From assembly GCA_948566455.1 (NCBI GenBank), contig CAOYQO010000017.1, forward strand, positions 1 to 64,000: DNA of 64,000 nucleotides, in the 5' to 3' direction. The stretch's first letter is position 1; the number at the start of each line of letters is the position of its first letter. Below the pieces are notes generated by a model. That model was not told where the DNA came from, made no database searches, and saw only the letters and a program-made list of their open reading frames with translations. This DNA is from an uncultured Phocaeicola sp. GTDB lineage: Bacteria; Bacteroidota; Bacteroidia; Bacteroidales; Bacteroidaceae. This document shows, one piece after another, positions 28,670-36,784 of this stretch. The position numbers were made by a program, and so were the translations under genes.

Positions 28670-29209
28670 TTATACATAAATCATTGATTCTAAGAGCGAA
28701 TTATTCTGTTCTCGAGCTAGAAAGCGCAAAGGAGACATTCCGACTATTTTACTAAAAGAGGCATAAAAAGCACTTCTAGAGGCAAAGCCACATCGCTGTG
28801 GGAGTTCTTCTAATGAACATTTCCCAGCATGGAGTAACTCTTTGGCATATTCCACACGGTAAGTATTCAGCAACTCCTTCAAATTGCAGTTGAAATACTT
28901 GTTTACCACATTCGACAGGTAAGTTTGGTTGGTGTCTATCATAACGCTAAACTTTTTCAAAGAAAGCTCCGAATCCAAAAAAACTTGCTTTATTTCAAGG
29001 TTATACAATATACATTTATATAGGGCACAATCCACCTTTCTCCCTTCAGTCCCCTTATTGGCGAACTGTAGTTCCCACTGGCGTTCAGCAGCCTTAAGAA
29101 GCAGGCTTTTCTGCCTATTCGAAGTAGCAGTCCGTCTGTGTCGTCTCAAGAATAGATAGTCCATATTTTTATTTACTTTTAATCTTCGCTTTAACATCTT
29201 CACAACCAT
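28670..29209 (-). CDS. AraC-type helix-turn-helix protein, first gene after the invertible segment
   Basis: 179 residues, with no sensor domain large enough for a ligand. The C-terminal AraC double HTH is clear: LSLKKFSVMIDTNQTYLSNVV, NCNLKELLNTYRVEYAKELL, CSLEELPQRCGFASRSAFYA and VGMSPLRF. The start could be the ATG at 29209 (basic 15-residue extension) or at 29164 (MDYLFLRRHRR). It precedes the large lipoprotein gene by 44 bases on the same strand, so it probably regulates or is co-expressed with it. The 22-bp inverted repeat begins 37 bases upstream of the first possible start. Confidence 0.8.
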   Translation of the reverse strand: MVVKMLKRRLKVNKNMDYLFLRRHRRTATSNRQKSLLLKAAERQWELQFANKGTEGRKVDCALYKCILYNLEIKQVFLDSELSLKKFSVMIDTNQTYLSNVVNKYFNCNLKELLNTYRVEYAKELLHAGKCSLEELPQRCGFASRSAFYASFSKIVGMSPLRFLAREQNNSLLESMIYV

Positions 29210-29245
29210 ACATTATTATATGGCGTGTCATCAGTTATACGATAG

Positions 29246-29267
29246 ATCTCTTATTAAGAGATATATA
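29246..29267. repeat. Left 22-bp inverted repeat (IR-L) of the putative invertible promoter
   Basis: Begins ATCTCTTATTAAG and ends GATATATA. It is a perfect reverse complement of 29428-29449. The core ATCTCTTA-TTAAGAGAT is itself nearly palindromic, with the TATA tail giving orientation. A further half-copy, AAGAGATCTAT, overlaps its right side (29267-29277). Confidence 0.85.
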
Positions 29268-29427
29268 AGAGATCTATAACACATTATAAATCAACAAAAT
29301 ACATTCACACAAGAATACTTTGAAAGACTAAATCATGTATTCAGAAAACGTTTTTTTTGAATCAATTATTAAATTTCCTTGCTAAATTGTTCTAATTCTC
29401 AAAACTTTGCTTAAATTTGCGACAAAA
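29268..29427. promoter_or_regulatory. Putative invertible promoter segment (160 bp), drawn OFF
   Basis: Very AT-rich spacer between the two inverted repeats. On the plus strand it carries -7 TAAATTTG (29412-29419) with TTG at 29387-29389, 22 bases upstream; both approximate the Bacteroidetes consensus. As sequenced it fires rightward, away from the HTH-lipoprotein operon and towards the 3' end of the recombinase gene. No minus-strand CAAAnnTA is present in the spacer. If the segment were inverted, the -7 box would map to 29276-29283 on the minus strand and drive the HTH and lipoprotein genes with a leader of about 60-110 bases. Promoter identity and switching are inference. Confidence 0.65.
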
Positions 29428-29449
29428 TATATATCTCTTAATAAGAGAT
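29428..29449. repeat. Right 22-bp inverted repeat (IR-R) of the putative invertible promoter
   Basis: Exact reverse complement of 29246-29267; reads TATATATCTCTTAATAAG and ends AGAT. With the flanking ATAT it forms a 25-bp palindrome centred on one A. It starts 8 bases after the -7 box, so the transcription start would fall inside the repeat, as in known Bacteroides invertible promoters. Confidence 0.85.
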
Positions 29450-29910
29450 ATATAATATTCCAACTTAGTATTTTTTCTATAAAGTTCTTGTAATAAGAGG
29501 ATTATCTCCAAAATCAAAGAATAAAACCCAAGTAAACTTTGCCTTTTCTTTTATTCAAGTTTGTCTATTAAAAAATAGTTGTATCAGCTATAATTCACAT
29601 AAAAAAACAAACCTATGACAATTGTCATATTACGGAAAAATATTGAATATTTGGAAGCTGATATTTTTTTCATAACAAATAGGTGGACGAAAACAGCATA
29701 ATGGTTTATGGCAATTGTTTCAAAATCTATCTGTAATCCGATTCTCCTTTACTATAAGGTATCTTCTGACAAAAGATAACAATAAAAAGAGATCATAGGC
29801 TGTGCCGACCTTGCAACAAACATATTCAACTCAGCCACATCAGAAAGTGCTATCATCTTTAGAGAGAACAAACACACATTTATTAAAAAAATACTAGACA
29901 CACTGATCCC
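29450..29910. other. Intergenic AT-rich region beyond the switch
   Basis: No gene on either strand is supported. In the present orientation the promoter in the switch would transcribe this stretch and meet the recombinase gene head-on at its 3' end. Only short, low-quality open frames are present. Confidence 0.45.
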
Positions 29911-29953
29911 GTCAAATGGAGGATACCTTGTGATATGATATCCTCTTTTTGAC
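29911..29953. terminator. Terminator at the 3' end of the recombinase gene
   Basis: GTCAAA and GAGGATA (29911-29925) pair with TATCCTC and TTTTTGAC (29939-29953) with two mismatches. It would end minus-strand transcription from the recombinase and plus-strand transcription from the switch. Confidence 0.55.
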
Positions 29954-29978
29954 AAGAAACAATATCTTTACCCTATTA

Positions 29979-30917
29979 TCACAAGAATTCCCTCAGCACC
30001 ACCATATTCGCTTTGTCTATCACGGTGGTATCCAATGCTGCCAGATAAATCAAAGTCGTTTTTTCCGAATCATGTCCCATCCCTTCACTTATCACAGAAA
30101 GAGGAATATGTTTGCCTCTGGCAACACTGGCCCATGAATGGCGCGCCACATACATAGTCAAAGGATGAACAAGCCCCAACTTTTTCCCTATTTCTTTTAG
30201 CCTTCTGTTCACCAAGCAAATTGAATTTTTATATTGCAATCTTTCATCTTTCCTGATATGAATTATAATAGGAAGCAGATAAGTCGAATAGTTTCCGGGA
30301 TATTTATCCACTATATCCTGCATGCATTTCTCCCATCTGATGGAAAGCAACTGACCGGTTTTCTTTCTTCTATAAGTCAGCATACCATTATTTAAATCTG
30401 TTTTTTTAAGAAAAGCCATGTCCACAAATGACATTCCCCGGGTATAAAAGCTGAACATAAACATATCACGCGCAAACTCCATTGACTGAGAGTGACTTAA
30501 ATCCATCTCCTTCAGTTGTCTGATTACTTTAAAAGAAATGGCCCGCTTCACCGTTTTTTCCACTCCCGTATAGACGTGCTTAAAAGGAAAACGCTGTCTG
30601 ATCACCCCTTTATCTACTGCACGATTATACGTTGCACGCAAAATACGCATATAAAAAGAAACGGTGTTCATACTTGCTCCCTGCTCCTTTAAATAAGTTT
30701 CATACCCCATCATCAACTCGGCATCCATATTGCTCAACAGAACATCCTTGCCATCCATAAATTTCATAAAACTGTTCAGTGTAGCTCTATACGTCTCACT
30801 GGTACGCAATTTTCCCGATTGTCTCAGACTGGCAATATTCACTTGCATAAAGGAAGACAGTGTCTTCTTACCTGAAAAGGATAATCTTTTACTTCTTACT
30901 CTAGTTGATTCCACCAT
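29979..30917 (-). CDS. Tyrosine site-specific recombinase (Bacteroides Tsr/integrase type)
   Basis: 312 residues from the ATG at 30917 (MVESTRVRSKRL); an upstream in-frame start would add a hydrophobic stretch unlike this family. It has a SAM-like N-terminal core-binding domain (TSETYRATLNSFMKFMDGKD) and a C-terminal catalytic domain. Catalytic residues visible: Arg in SFYTRGMSFVDMA, Lys in YRRKKTGQ, YVARHSWAS (box II, with Tyr replacing the usual first His, common in Bacteroides members), GMGH, and the nucleophile Tyr in TTLIYLAAL. Genes of this family often lie next to and invert DNA switches. Here it is 530 bases from a perfect 22-bp inverted repeat. Confidence 0.9.
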   Translation of the reverse strand: MVESTRVRSKRLSFSGKKTLSSFMQVNIASLRQSGKLRTSETYRATLNSFMKFMDGKDVLLSNMDAELMMGYETYLKEQGASMNTVSFYMRILRATYNRAVDKGVIRQRFPFKHVYTGVEKTVKRAISFKVIRQLKEMDLSHSQSMEFARDMFMFSFYTRGMSFVDMAFLKKTDLNNGMLTYRRKKTGQLLSIRWEKCMQDIVDKYPGNYSTYLLPIIIHIRKDERLQYKNSICLVNRRLKEIGKKLGLVHPLTMYVARHSWASVARGKHIPLSVISEGMGHDSEKTTLIYLAALDTTVIDKANMVVLREFL

Positions 30918-31087
30918 AATACTTGTTTTTAAGTTGATTCTTTTTTTCTGTAAAAACCTCAAGCCAAGATAAACGATTATTCCCAGCGGTCCTTTATAAG
31001 GTATGCAATAGGGGAGATTGTTCAAAGAAACAGGAATTTTTCACTGCATTTAAAAACAAAAACGCATGTTTATTCCTTTTAAAGAAT

Positions 31088-31095
31088 TATATTTG
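31088..31095 (+). promoter_or_regulatory. Putative -7 box for the first L,D-transpeptidase gene
   Basis: TATATTTG, a match to TAnnTTTG, 26 bases before the ATG at 31122. Confidence 0.5.
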
Positions 31096-31121
31096 TAGAA
31101 GAAAGCCACAAACCTGTGTCT

Positions 31122-32144
31122 ATGATGAAAAGAATAGAATTCATATATTTATTGACCGGTTTCTGTACAATCTGCTCGTGTACCTCGAAAGCAAATAGCG
31201 AAATTAAGGAAGTGATAACAGAGGTACACAATACTGTGACAGAAGCCATCACCGAGATTGTAGAAAAAGATATCAAACCCGAAGACATCAGGCTTGACAA
31301 GGAACTGCTGTATGATAAACATACTTTGAAGGATACCTATCCTTATAAAGACACCACCCGCCATTTCCAATGGGAGAAAATAAAGGAGCGGCTAGCATTG
31401 TTGGAGAATATTCGAAAAAAGCCGGCACAATGGTGCATCTTACAGAATTATAAAAACCGGAACGGAGAAGCGCCTTTAGTGAAAAGTTTTAAAAGGGATG
31501 CATACAAACGGATAGCCGACACATTGGGAGTGGAACGCTATCAGGGAATTCCCCTTTTCCTAACAGATGACACCCTTACTGCCGAACGCTACGGACTGGA
31601 TGGACTTCTTACCCGTCACCTAGGTGAGGAAGGAAAGTTCACCAAAGTAGAACCTGTCTTTATAGGTGGCGAATGGTATGCTCCGACAAAATATATAAAA
31701 CTGATTCCCGACAGCGTAGTGTTCAACAAAGCTATTTTTATAGACCGCCATAATCAGAATATAACTACTTTGGAACGGAAAGAAAAGGGCTACTGGCTGA
31801 TACGTAGCATGAATCCTGCTACAACAGGACAACATCGTCCTCCATACGCCCAAGAAACTCCATTGGGTATGTTCGTTCTGCAAGAGAAAAAGACCAAGAT
31901 GATTTTTCTAAAAGACGGTTCTGCCGCCACCGGTGGTTTTGCACCTTACGCCAGCCGTTTCAATAATGGTGGTTATATTCACGGAGTACCCACCAATGCA
32001 CCGGCAACAGGGATCATAGAATACAGTTATACGTTGGGTACCATCCCCCGCTCACATATGTGTGTAAGAAATGCCACCTCTCATGCCAAGTTTATTTTCG
32101 AATGGGCACCTGTTAATGAGACGATTATATTTGTTTTGGAATAG
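31122..32144 (+). CDS. L,D-transpeptidase (YkuD family) lipoprotein
   Basis: About 340 residues. The lipobox is in LLTGFCTICSC near residue 20. A long N-terminal region (about 25-200) precedes the catalytic domain, which contains GGYIHGVPTN (His) and SHMCVRNATSHAKFIFEW. The latter is the YkuD pattern S-H-x-C-V-R with catalytic Cys, where Met replaces the usual Gly. It is expected to form 3-3 peptidoglycan crosslinks or attach proteins in the periplasm. I start at the ATG at 31122 (MMKRIEF) because the in-frame codon two earlier is GTG. Its 3' end overlaps the promoter of the next gene. Confidence 0.85.
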   Translation: MMKRIEFIYLLTGFCTICSCTSKANSEIKEVITEVHNTVTEAITEIVEKDIKPEDIRLDKELLYDKHTLKDTYPYKDTTRHFQWEKIKERLALLENIRKKPAQWCILQNYKNRNGEAPLVKSFKRDAYKRIADTLGVERYQGIPLFLTDDTLTAERYGLDGLLTRHLGEEGKFTKVEPVFIGGEWYAPTKYIKLIPDSVVFNKAIFIDRHNQNITTLERKEKGYWLIRSMNPATTGQHRPPYAQETPLGMFVLQEKKTKMIFLKDGSAATGGFAPYASRFNNGGYIHGVPTNAPATGIIEYSYTLGTIPRSHMCVRNATSHAKFIFEWAPVNETIIFVLE

Positions 32145-32161
32145 AAATGTGCGTAACTTTG
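32130..32161 (+). promoter_or_regulatory. Promoter of the second L,D-transpeptidase gene
   Basis: TTTG at 32130-32133, 20-base spacer, TAACTTTG at 32154-32161: an ideal Bacteroidetes -33/-7 pair. It overlaps the end of the upstream gene and the in-frame ATG at 32147, so translation must begin downstream, at 32189. Confidence 0.7.
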
Positions 32162-32188
32162 CACCCGTTATCCAGTTTTTCCATACGT

Positions 32189-32944
32189 ATGCAGAAAGCT
32201 TTTTTACTCCTGTTCCTATTCCTCTTTCCGTCGAGCAATGTATCGACCCGGACGGCTACACCCGAAAAGAAAGTTGCTACATCTGTCCCTGCACCTCAAA
32301 AAATGGACGGCGAACAATTATTCGAAGATATGCAATTGGGAGGGGTGGTCAATTTCCTGGCATTCCGACAGGCTGTGGCAGGATACAGCTTGATTAAACA
32401 AAAAAGCAAATCCATACTGACATTGATTGATTTCACCAAACCCTCTACCGAAAAACGTTTGTTTGTCTTTGACATGGAACAGAAAAAGATGCTATACTCA
32501 TCAGTGGTCTCTCATGGGAAAAACAGCGGCGAGAACTATGCTACCTCTTTCTCCAACGAAGTCGGCTCTTATAAAAGTTCCCTCGGCTTCTATCTTACCG
32601 GAAACACTTATCAAGGCAGAAACGGATACTCCCTTTTATTGGACGGGCTGGAAAAAGGAATCAATGACCGGGCCCGTGAACGTGCCATCGTAGTTCATGG
32701 CGCCGCATACGCCAACCCTTCCGTCTGCAAATCAGGCAGACTGGGACGAAGCTTCGGTTGTCCGGCTTTACCACAGGCACTGACCAAACCTATTATCAAT
32801 ACGATAAAAGGGGGAAGCGTACTCTTTATCTATGCCAATAATAAAGAGTATATGGCTAAAAGCTCTATTTTGCCTAACCAGACATCACAAGAATTATTTA
32901 CTGAAGCATGTGAAAGTGAGCAAACCGTTTCAGTTCATTTATAG
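32189..32944 (+). CDS. Murein L,D-transpeptidase catalytic-domain protein (YkuD_2)
   Basis: About 250 residues from the ATG at 32189, which starts a clean signal peptide (MQKAFLLLFLFLFPSSNVS); the promoter position rules out the ATG at 32147. The C-terminal domain has IVVHGAAYANP and GRSFGCPALP (His and Cys of the catalytic pair), the PF13645 pattern found in Bacteroidetes and Proteobacteria. Likely periplasmic, remodelling peptidoglycan. It adjoins another L,D-transpeptidase gene but has its own promoter. Confidence 0.87.
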   Translation: MQKAFLLLFLFLFPSSNVSTRTATPEKKVATSVPAPQKMDGEQLFEDMQLGGVVNFLAFRQAVAGYSLIKQKSKSILTLIDFTKPSTEKRLFVFDMEQKKMLYSSVVSHGKNSGENYATSFSNEVGSYKSSLGFYLTGNTYQGRNGYSLLLDGLEKGINDRARERAIVVHGAAYANPSVCKSGRLGRSFGCPALPQALTKPIINTIKGGSVLFIYANNKEYMAKSSILPNQTSQELFTEACESEQTVSVHL

Positions 32945-32966
32945 TTTCTCCCAGACGGTTCCTTCA

Positions 32967-33791
32967 TTATTTCTTAGTTATTTTCTTTTCTTCTGATTTC
33001 AAACGGCGTTCCACTTTCTTTAAATCTTCGCCTGCTGACAATTGTTCCGGATAGATTCCTCGGCTTAGCATCATATTCCGAACAGCCGTATTATTCTCAA
33101 TATGTTCTTTTTCAATTGATGACTGTCCATAAAGATCTTTTTGTTGTACGTTAATAGAAGCCATCTCGGCAGCAAAATCTTTTGCCTTAATGCTGATGGT
33201 TGGTAAGAAATCGGCCAGCAGACGACTGTCGGGCGCACCAAGTTTACGTTTTAGCAACGCTGTGTCAAGACGAAACAAGGCTTTATCTCCTTTTGAACGG
33301 ATAATGGCAAAACCTTTACTATCTACTCCGCGTTCATAAAGAACACCCGATAACAGCTTTTCCGTTTCAGCCAATTCTGTCCGTGCTTGAACCCGCTCAT
33401 AATCCAACAGACGTTGTTCCACCAATTCTGCACGCCTTGTCTGAACAGCAAAGTAGTTTTGAGCAAAAGCTATAGCCGGTTTACGCGCATCACCGTTTTG
33501 AGCAGTCAAATAACAGGCATAACGGGTAAGATAGATATCATCTATCTCTCTTTCTACACCAGACCCCACAGAAACCATTTTGCTGACATCAGCAAAATGG
33601 TAGGCCACATCTTCACCTGCATTCGTGCAAGCAGCTTTCGCTTTATTGATGATGGTCTCAAAGTTTCTCCACTGGGTATAACCCAATAAGGAATACAACT
33701 CGCGTACACTCCAACACTTTACTCCATGATAATCACAAACGATACTTTCAAACTGCTTGAACTAATCTTTTATTTCCTCGGTTTTCATCAT
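32967..33791 (-). pseudogene. dinD: dinD (DNA damage-inducible protein D) with a premature amber codon
   Basis: The reading frame from the ATG at 33791 encodes MMKTEEIKD, then TAG (33762-33764), then FKQFESIVCDYHGVKCWSVRELYSLLGYTQW and the rest of a DinD protein to 32967. The frame is 274 codons plus stop, the same length as E. coli DinD as I remember it. The body keeps LTRYACYLTAQNGD, YFAVQTRRAEL and the C-terminal region. Translation could in principle restart at a TTG at 33698, giving a 243-residue product without the first 31 residues. E. coli DinD inhibits RecA-mediated strand exchange. The single in-frame stop suggests a recent nonsense mutation, a sequencing error or, less likely, recoding. 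Confidence 0.82.
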
Positions 33792-33864
33792 ATATCCCCC
33801 CCTTATTACTTGTTATTACGTCAATGCCCTCCTTCTACTACAGAATTCACACTGCATATTTGCA

Positions 33865-33872
33865 CAAATATA
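33865..33872 (-). promoter_or_regulatory. Putative -7 box of dinD
   Basis: Minus-strand TATATTTG fits TAnnTTTG; TTG at 33895-33897 is 22 bases upstream. About 75 bases before the ATG at 33791. Confidence 0.4.
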
Positions 33873-34268
33873 ACCTTTTATTATCAGATCCGACCAACAA
33901 AACTCTTTTTCCTAACTATTTCGATTCTTATATTATCCGTTTCTTCTAGAACAGACTTATTCCAAGAGTTATTTTACATTTCATTAGTATCCATTTCAAA
34001 GCATATTTAAATCCATAAAAAACATTTTTCTTTATATACCCGACAAATAGCAAACTACCAAACGTCTTTTTTACTCTTTTTGATATTCTTTAAACTCGCG
34101 AGAATCGCTTAAACGCTTCCTTCTCGTCCCGTTCATCGAAATAATCAAATGAGAGAGTAGTTTGCCCTTAAAATCATTTCATACTATTTTGCTATCGTGT
34201 TCAAACAAAGATTGGAAATAAAAATAAGAGAATTGAATCTTTTCTAATTCAAAAACGAATAATTTGAC
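33873..34268. other. Divergent intergenic region before the SpmA/B-like gene
   Basis: AT-rich. The inverted pair GCAAACTAC (34050-34058) / GTAGTTTGC (34157-34165) is present but 98 bases apart. No gene is supported. Confidence 0.4.
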
Positions 34269-34276
34269 TACTTTTG
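34269..34276 (+). promoter_or_regulatory. Putative -7 box of the SpmA/B-like gene
   Basis: TACTTTTG matches TAnnTTTG 29 bases before the ATG at 34306. It overlaps an upstream in-frame start at 34264, which supports the later start. Confidence 0.45.
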
Positions 34277-34305
34277 TCCGAGTTATTACTAATAAAACTA
34301 GCGAT

Positions 34306-35538
34306 ATGGTTTTGAACTACATTTGGATAGCCTTTTTTCTGATAGCCTTCGTGACAGCGTTGATGCGACTCGTTTTCCTAGGCGACACACAAGTGTTTCC
34401 CGAAATTATCAACTCTACTTTCAATTCCTCCAAAACCGCTTTTGAGATTTCATTGGGACTGACCGGTGTCCTTTCTCTTTGGCTGGGTATCATGAGAATA
34501 GGTGAACAGGGCGGAGTCATCACTCTGTTTTCCCGATTGCTGGGACCTCTGTTCAGCAAACTTTTTCCCGATATTCCCAAAGGACATCCAGTAACAGGCA
34601 GTATCTTTATGAACCTGGCGGCCAATATGCTGGGGCTGGATAATGCCGCCACTCCCTTAGGACTGAAAGCAATGGAGGGCCTGCAAGAATTGAACTCCAA
34701 GAAAGATACTGCCAGCAATCCCATGATCATGTTTCTGGTACTGAATACATCAGGGCTTACACTGATTCCTATCAGCATCATGGTATATCGTGCACAGCTG
34801 GGAGCAACCCAACCTACAGATATATTTGTACCCATCCTGCTGGCAACCTTCTTCTCCACTTTGGCAGGCATTGTAGCAGTAAGTATTTATCAGAGAATCA
34901 ATCTGTTTAACCGCACTATCCTCCTCTTTTTAGGAGGAATGAGTTTGCTGGTAGCAGGAATTATTTATTTCTTCAATACCTTGTCACGAGATCAGATAGA
35001 TATTTACTCCACTACCTTTGCCAATGTCTTTCTATTTCTTATCATCATCGGCTTTATTGTGGCAGGGTTCAGAAAAAGAATCAATGTCTACGACTCCTTT
35101 GTCGAAGGGGCCAAAGAAGGATTCAGCACCGCCGTGCGCATCATTCCTTATCTGGTAGCCATACTGGTAGGTATCGGAGTCTTCCGTGCATCGGGTGCGA
35201 TGGACTATTTGATTGACGGTATCGGCAACGCCGTAAAGCTATGCGGTATCGACAGTGATTTCGTAGGAGCGCTCCCTACGGCGCTGATGAAACCTTTGAG
35301 CGGAAGCGGGGCACGAGGGTTGATGGTAGATGCCATGACCACATACGGTCCCGATTCCTTTGTAGGCAGACTGTCCTGTATCTTCCAAGGCTCCACAGAC
35401 ACCACCTTTTATATTCTGGCGGTATATTTCGGCAGCGTAGGAATAGTGAGGACACGCCACGCCGTTCCTTGCGGACTGCTAGCCGATGCGGCAGGGGTCA
35501 TTGCAGCTATTCTTATCTGTTATCTTTTCTTCGGCTGA
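34306..35538 (+). CDS. Nucleoside-recognition (Gate) domain membrane protein, SpmA/SpmB-like fusion
   Basis: About 410 residues with roughly ten membrane segments. Two Gate domains are fused: the first resembles spore maturation protein A (SKTAFEISLGLTGVLSLWLGIMRIGE, NMLGLDNAATPLGLKAMEGL), the second SpmB (GAKEGFSTAVRIIPYLVAIL, GALPTALMKPLSGSGARGL, GSTDTTFYILAVYFGSV). In Bacteroides, a non-sporulating group, such proteins are of unknown transport function. I start at the ATG at 34306 because the predicted -7 box covers the upstream in-frame start at 34264. It is followed by ybeY with its own promoter. Confidence 0.85.
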   Translation: MVLNYIWIAFFLIAFVTALMRLVFLGDTQVFPEIINSTFNSSKTAFEISLGLTGVLSLWLGIMRIGEQGGVITLFSRLLGPLFSKLFPDIPKGHPVTGSIFMNLAANMLGLDNAATPLGLKAMEGLQELNSKKDTASNPMIMFLVLNTSGLTLIPISIMVYRAQLGATQPTDIFVPILLATFFSTLAGIVAVSIYQRINLFNRTILLFLGGMSLLVAGIIYFFNTLSRDQIDIYSTTFANVFLFLIIIGFIVAGFRKRINVYDSFVEGAKEGFSTAVRIIPYLVAILVGIGVFRASGAMDYLIDGIGNAVKLCGIDSDFVGALPTALMKPLSGSGARGLMVDAMTTYGPDSFVGRLSCIFQGSTDTTFYILAVYFGSVGIVRTRHAVPCGLLADAAGVIAAILICYLFFG

Positions 35539-35549
35539 AATACTTTCCT

Positions 35550-35557
35550 TATCTTTG
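35550..35557 (+). promoter_or_regulatory. Putative -7 box of ybeY
   Basis: TATCTTTG, a consensus match, 25 bases before the ATG at 35583. Confidence 0.55.
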
Positions 35558-35582
35558 TACATTATAAAAAAATAATCAGCCT

Positions 35583-35999
35583 ATGATAAGTTATCAAACC
35601 GAAGGGGTAAAAATGCCCGATATCAAAAAGAAAGAAACCACCGGATGGATTAAAGAAGTAGCCGCCTGCTATGGAAAAAGAGTGGGAGAAATCGCCTATA
35701 TCTTCTGTTCGGACGATAAAATTCTGGAAGTGAACCGACAGTATCTGCAACATGATTATTACACGGATATCATCACTTTCGACTATTGTGAAGGCGACCG
35801 TATTTCCGGCGACTTATTCATCAGCTTGGATACTGTCCGCAGCAATGCAGAACAATTTGAGCAACCCTACGACCGCGAGCTTCACCGGGTGATTATTCAT
35901 GGTATCCTGCACTTGTGCGGCATCAACGACAAAGGCCCCGGTGAACGGGAGATTATGGAAGCCGCCGAAAACAAAGCGCTGGCATTGATTTCCCTATAA
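35583..35999 (+). CDS. ybeY: rRNA maturation RNase YbeY
   Basis: Metal-dependent endoribonuclease for 16S rRNA 3'-end maturation and ribosome quality control. 138 residues with DYYTDIITFDY (characteristic YbeY strand), SGDLFIS and the metal motif HGILHLCGIND. The third His of the classic HGxxHLxGxDH is replaced (GINDKG), as I recall for other Bacteroidetes YbeY proteins. It is followed by a terminator and is not in an operon with neighbours. Confidence 0.93.
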   Translation: MISYQTEGVKMPDIKKKETTGWIKEVAACYGKRVGEIAYIFCSDDKILEVNRQYLQHDYYTDIITFDYCEGDRISGDLFISLDTVRSNAEQFEQPYDRELHRVIIHGILHLCGINDKGPGEREIMEAAENKALALISL

Positions 36000-36032
36000 C
36001 AGGACATACAAGGCAGAACAACCTATAAAAGC

Positions 36033-36074
36033 TACGGGCATAGTTCGCAAGAATGATTGCCCGTAACCTTTTAA
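36033..36074 (+). terminator. Terminator after ybeY
   Basis: TACGGGCA (36033-36040) pairs perfectly with TGCCCGTA (36058-36065), followed by ACCTTTTA. Confidence 0.6.
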
Positions 36075-36225
36075 AGACATGCCCATAATTAGGAAAACTT
36101 TCCGCCGGACGGATAAAAAACATCGAAAGCTGTACATGCACAGCTACATTTCTTCCCTTATCTTCTTGCTTTTTCGGATTAATTGCTTTATTTTGTGAAT
36201 TGAAAAACAGATAAACACAAAATAT

Positions 36226-36759
36226 ATGGAAGCTAACGTATATTTTTTCGCTGCATTAGTAAGTACGGGAATCTTTCTTCTGCAATTCATCTTATCCATC
36301 TTTTTCGGCAGTATGGACACCGACATAGACGTTAATGCCGATGGCAACGCCGATATAGACATGAGCAGCGTACTCTCCTTCAAAGGACTGATTCATTTCT
36401 GCATGGGTTTCGGTTGGTTCATGTATTTATGTCAGCCTCCCTACATTGTCTTACATTACCTGGGCGCCGTGATAAGCGGCAGCTTTTTTGTCTTCGTCCT
36501 GGCTTGGATTTATAAACTCTGCTATAAGCTGAAACAAGAAAACAAGCCCGAACAGGGAGAAGAATTAATAGGCAGGAAATGCGAAATATATACCCGCTGC
36601 CAAGAACAAGAACAGGCAGGAACAGACTATGTGGTCTATATCGCCATCAATGGCGCACAAAGAGAACTTACCGTGCGGAGCATACAGGGTAAAAGCTACC
36701 GGGAAGGCGATATCCTCACACTGAAGAATTACAAGGAAGGAATCTATTATATTGATTAA
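36226..36759 (+). CDS. NfeD-like membrane protein, partner of flotillin
   Basis: 177 residues. It has an N-terminal membrane segment (FFAALVSTGIFLLQFILSIFF), an acidic loop (TDIDVNADGNADID), a second and third membrane segment, and a C-terminal OB-fold-like region (ELIGRKCEIYTRC, VRSIQGKSYREGDILTLKNY) as in short NfeD proteins. These typically sit next to flotillin genes; here the flotillin starts 25 bases later. Together they are thought to organise membrane microdomains. The family call is moderately secure. Confidence 0.75.
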   Translation: MEANVYFFAALVSTGIFLLQFILSIFFGSMDTDIDVNADGNADIDMSSVLSFKGLIHFCMGFGWFMYLCQPPYIVLHYLGAVISGSFFVFVLAWIYKLCYKLKQENKPEQGEELIGRKCEIYTRCQEQEQAGTDYVVYIAINGAQRELTVRSIQGKSYREGDILTLKNYKEGIYYID

Positions 36760-36784
36760 ATAAACCCTAAAAACGCAATCATTT

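Noticed and set aside
29206..29460. Second promoter in the switch spacer facing the HTH gene
   Set aside because: No CAAAnnTA (a minus-strand TAnnTTTG) occurs in the spacer; the nearest, CAAAATAC and CAAAATAT, do not fit.
33726..34010. 94-residue plus-strand open frame over the dinD start region
   Set aside because: Lies antisense to the conserved DinD N-terminus and promoter, with low-complexity translation.
34050..34165. Inverted pair GCAAACTAC / GTAGTTTGC as a second invertible switch
   Set aside because: Only 9 bp, 98 bases apart, no recombinase adjacent and no Bacteroides promoter between the arms; likely chance.
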